Source of the DNA: Deltaproteobacteria bacterium
GTDB taxonomy: Bacteria; Desulfobacterota; DSM-4660; Desulfatiglandales; HGW-15
DNA length: 6,646 bases
Assembly: GCA_020342025.1 (NCBI GenBank)
Contig: CP070840.1
Span: forward strand, 3,159,867 to 3,166,512
Reading direction: 5' to 3'
Positions 6,066 through 6,646 of this stretch are shown here, piece by piece. How positions within the stretch are numbered: position 1 is the first letter of the stretch; each line of letters begins with the position of its first letter. The notes under the pieces were generated by a model, which made no database searches, had not been told where the DNA came from, and saw only the letters and a program-made list of their open reading frames with translations. The position numbers and the translations under genes were made by a program.

Positions 6066-6646
6066 TCATACAAACAGCGTGCTTACGGAGTTGGAATTAT
6101 AGATTCTCTTGATGGTCTCCCCAAGCAGTTCGGCTACGGATAGGACGGTTATCTTGGAGCATTTCTGGGCCTTCTCGTTAAGGGGAATCGTATTGGTCAC
6201 CACCAGTCTATCTATAGGAGATGTCTCTATCTTTCCGATGGAAGATCCAGACAGGACTGGATGTGTACAACACGCATATATTTTGGACGCCCCTTTCTCT
6301 CTTAGTGCTGCGGCGGCCTGCGTCAATGTCCCGGCTGTATCCACCATATCATCCAGGATTACGGCCGTCTTCCCTTTTACCTCTCCGATGATGTTCATGG
6401 CTTCAGCAATGTTTGGTGCGTCACGTCTCTTATCGATAATAGCCAAGGTGGCGGCCAAGCGCTTGGCAAAGGCCCTCGCCCTCTCCACGCCCCCTGCATC
6501 AGGCGACACAATCACCAAGTCATCTTCAAAATGGGTTCGAATATATTTTAGGAGAAGGGGAGCAGCAAATAGGTTATCCACCGGTATATTAAAATACCCT
6601 TGAATTTGACCCGCATGGAGATCCATAGAGACCACCCTGTTTGCAC
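6066..6646 (-). CDS. prs: Ribose-phosphate pyrophosphokinase (PRPP synthetase), C-terminal part
   Basis: Prs transfers pyrophosphate from ATP to ribose 5-phosphate, making PRPP for nucleotide, histidine, tryptophan and NAD synthesis. The visible 192 residues enter at [18 protein letters not shown], aligned to about residue 124 of the 315-residue E. coli enzyme, so about 120 N-terminal residues lie beyond the window. Conserved features: [44 protein letters not shown], and the PRPP-binding loop [12 protein letters not shown] at visible residues 95-106. The C-terminus, ending SVSTLFV, matches the usual end of Prs, and TGA is at 6066-6068. The terminator that follows implies that much prs transcription stops before rplY. 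The frame at the window edge is fixed by this homology, so the edge is a cut and not a start. Confidence 0.98.
   Translation of the reverse strand, partial: ANRVVSMDLHAGQIQGYFNIPVDNLFAAPLLLKYIRTHFEDDLVIVSPDAGGVERARAFAKRLAATLAIIDKRRDAPNIAEAMNIIGEVKGKTAVILDDMVDTAGTLTQAAAALREKGASKIYACCTHPVLSGSSIGKIETSPIDRLVVTNTIPLNEKAQKCSKITVLSVAELLGETIKRIYNSNSVSTLFV

Overview
The window is a compact housekeeping gene cluster read entirely on the minus strand. In transcription order (high to low coordinates) it runs prs (5' end missing) > rplY/ctc > pth > hppA > carD > rluD > rho (3' end missing). The combination of prs-rplY-pth with a CarD/CdnL-type RNA polymerase regulator, an RluD-like pseudouridine synthase and rho is typical of Desulfobacterota (former Deltaproteobacteria). 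A membrane pyrophosphatase also fits an anaerobic sulfate reducer or syntroph. The phylum call is inferred from gene order and protein character, because no search could be run.

Layout. Positions 6066-6646 hold the C-terminal about 60% of ribose-phosphate pyrophosphokinase, followed by an intrinsic terminator (6026-6060). A weak promoter candidate and a hairpin touching the Shine-Dalgarno then precede rplY (5206-5967), a CTC-type L25 protein with a long charged repeat tail. pth (4615-5202) starts 3 nt after rplY, and hppA (2547-4607) starts 7 nt after pth with its Shine-Dalgarno inside the pth coding end, so these three look co-transcribed. A strong stem-loop (2495-2530) separates hppA from carD (1958-2437). 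The carD-rluD gap carries an inverted array of degenerate 7-bp repeats (1800-1874). rluD occupies 781-1779. A 460-bp gap (321-780) follows, with a promoter that has a perfect TTGACA box overlapping the rluD stop codon, giving rho (1-320) a leader of about 430 nt with several possible hairpins.

How the genes fit together. Most products serve RNA and protein synthesis: PRPP supply, 5S rRNA-binding protein, peptidyl-tRNA recycling, transcription initiation control, 23S rRNA modification and transcription termination. The odd member is the ion-pumping pyrophosphatase. A plausible link is that PRPP-dependent transferases, aminoacyl-tRNA synthetases and polymerases all release pyrophosphate, which HppA converts into an ion gradient.

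I found no mobile element, CRISPR array, tRNA, rRNA or defence system. The protein-coding content is ordinary. The least explained parts are the rho leader, the heptamer array and the RplY tail. I see no convincing evidence of a wholly new system.
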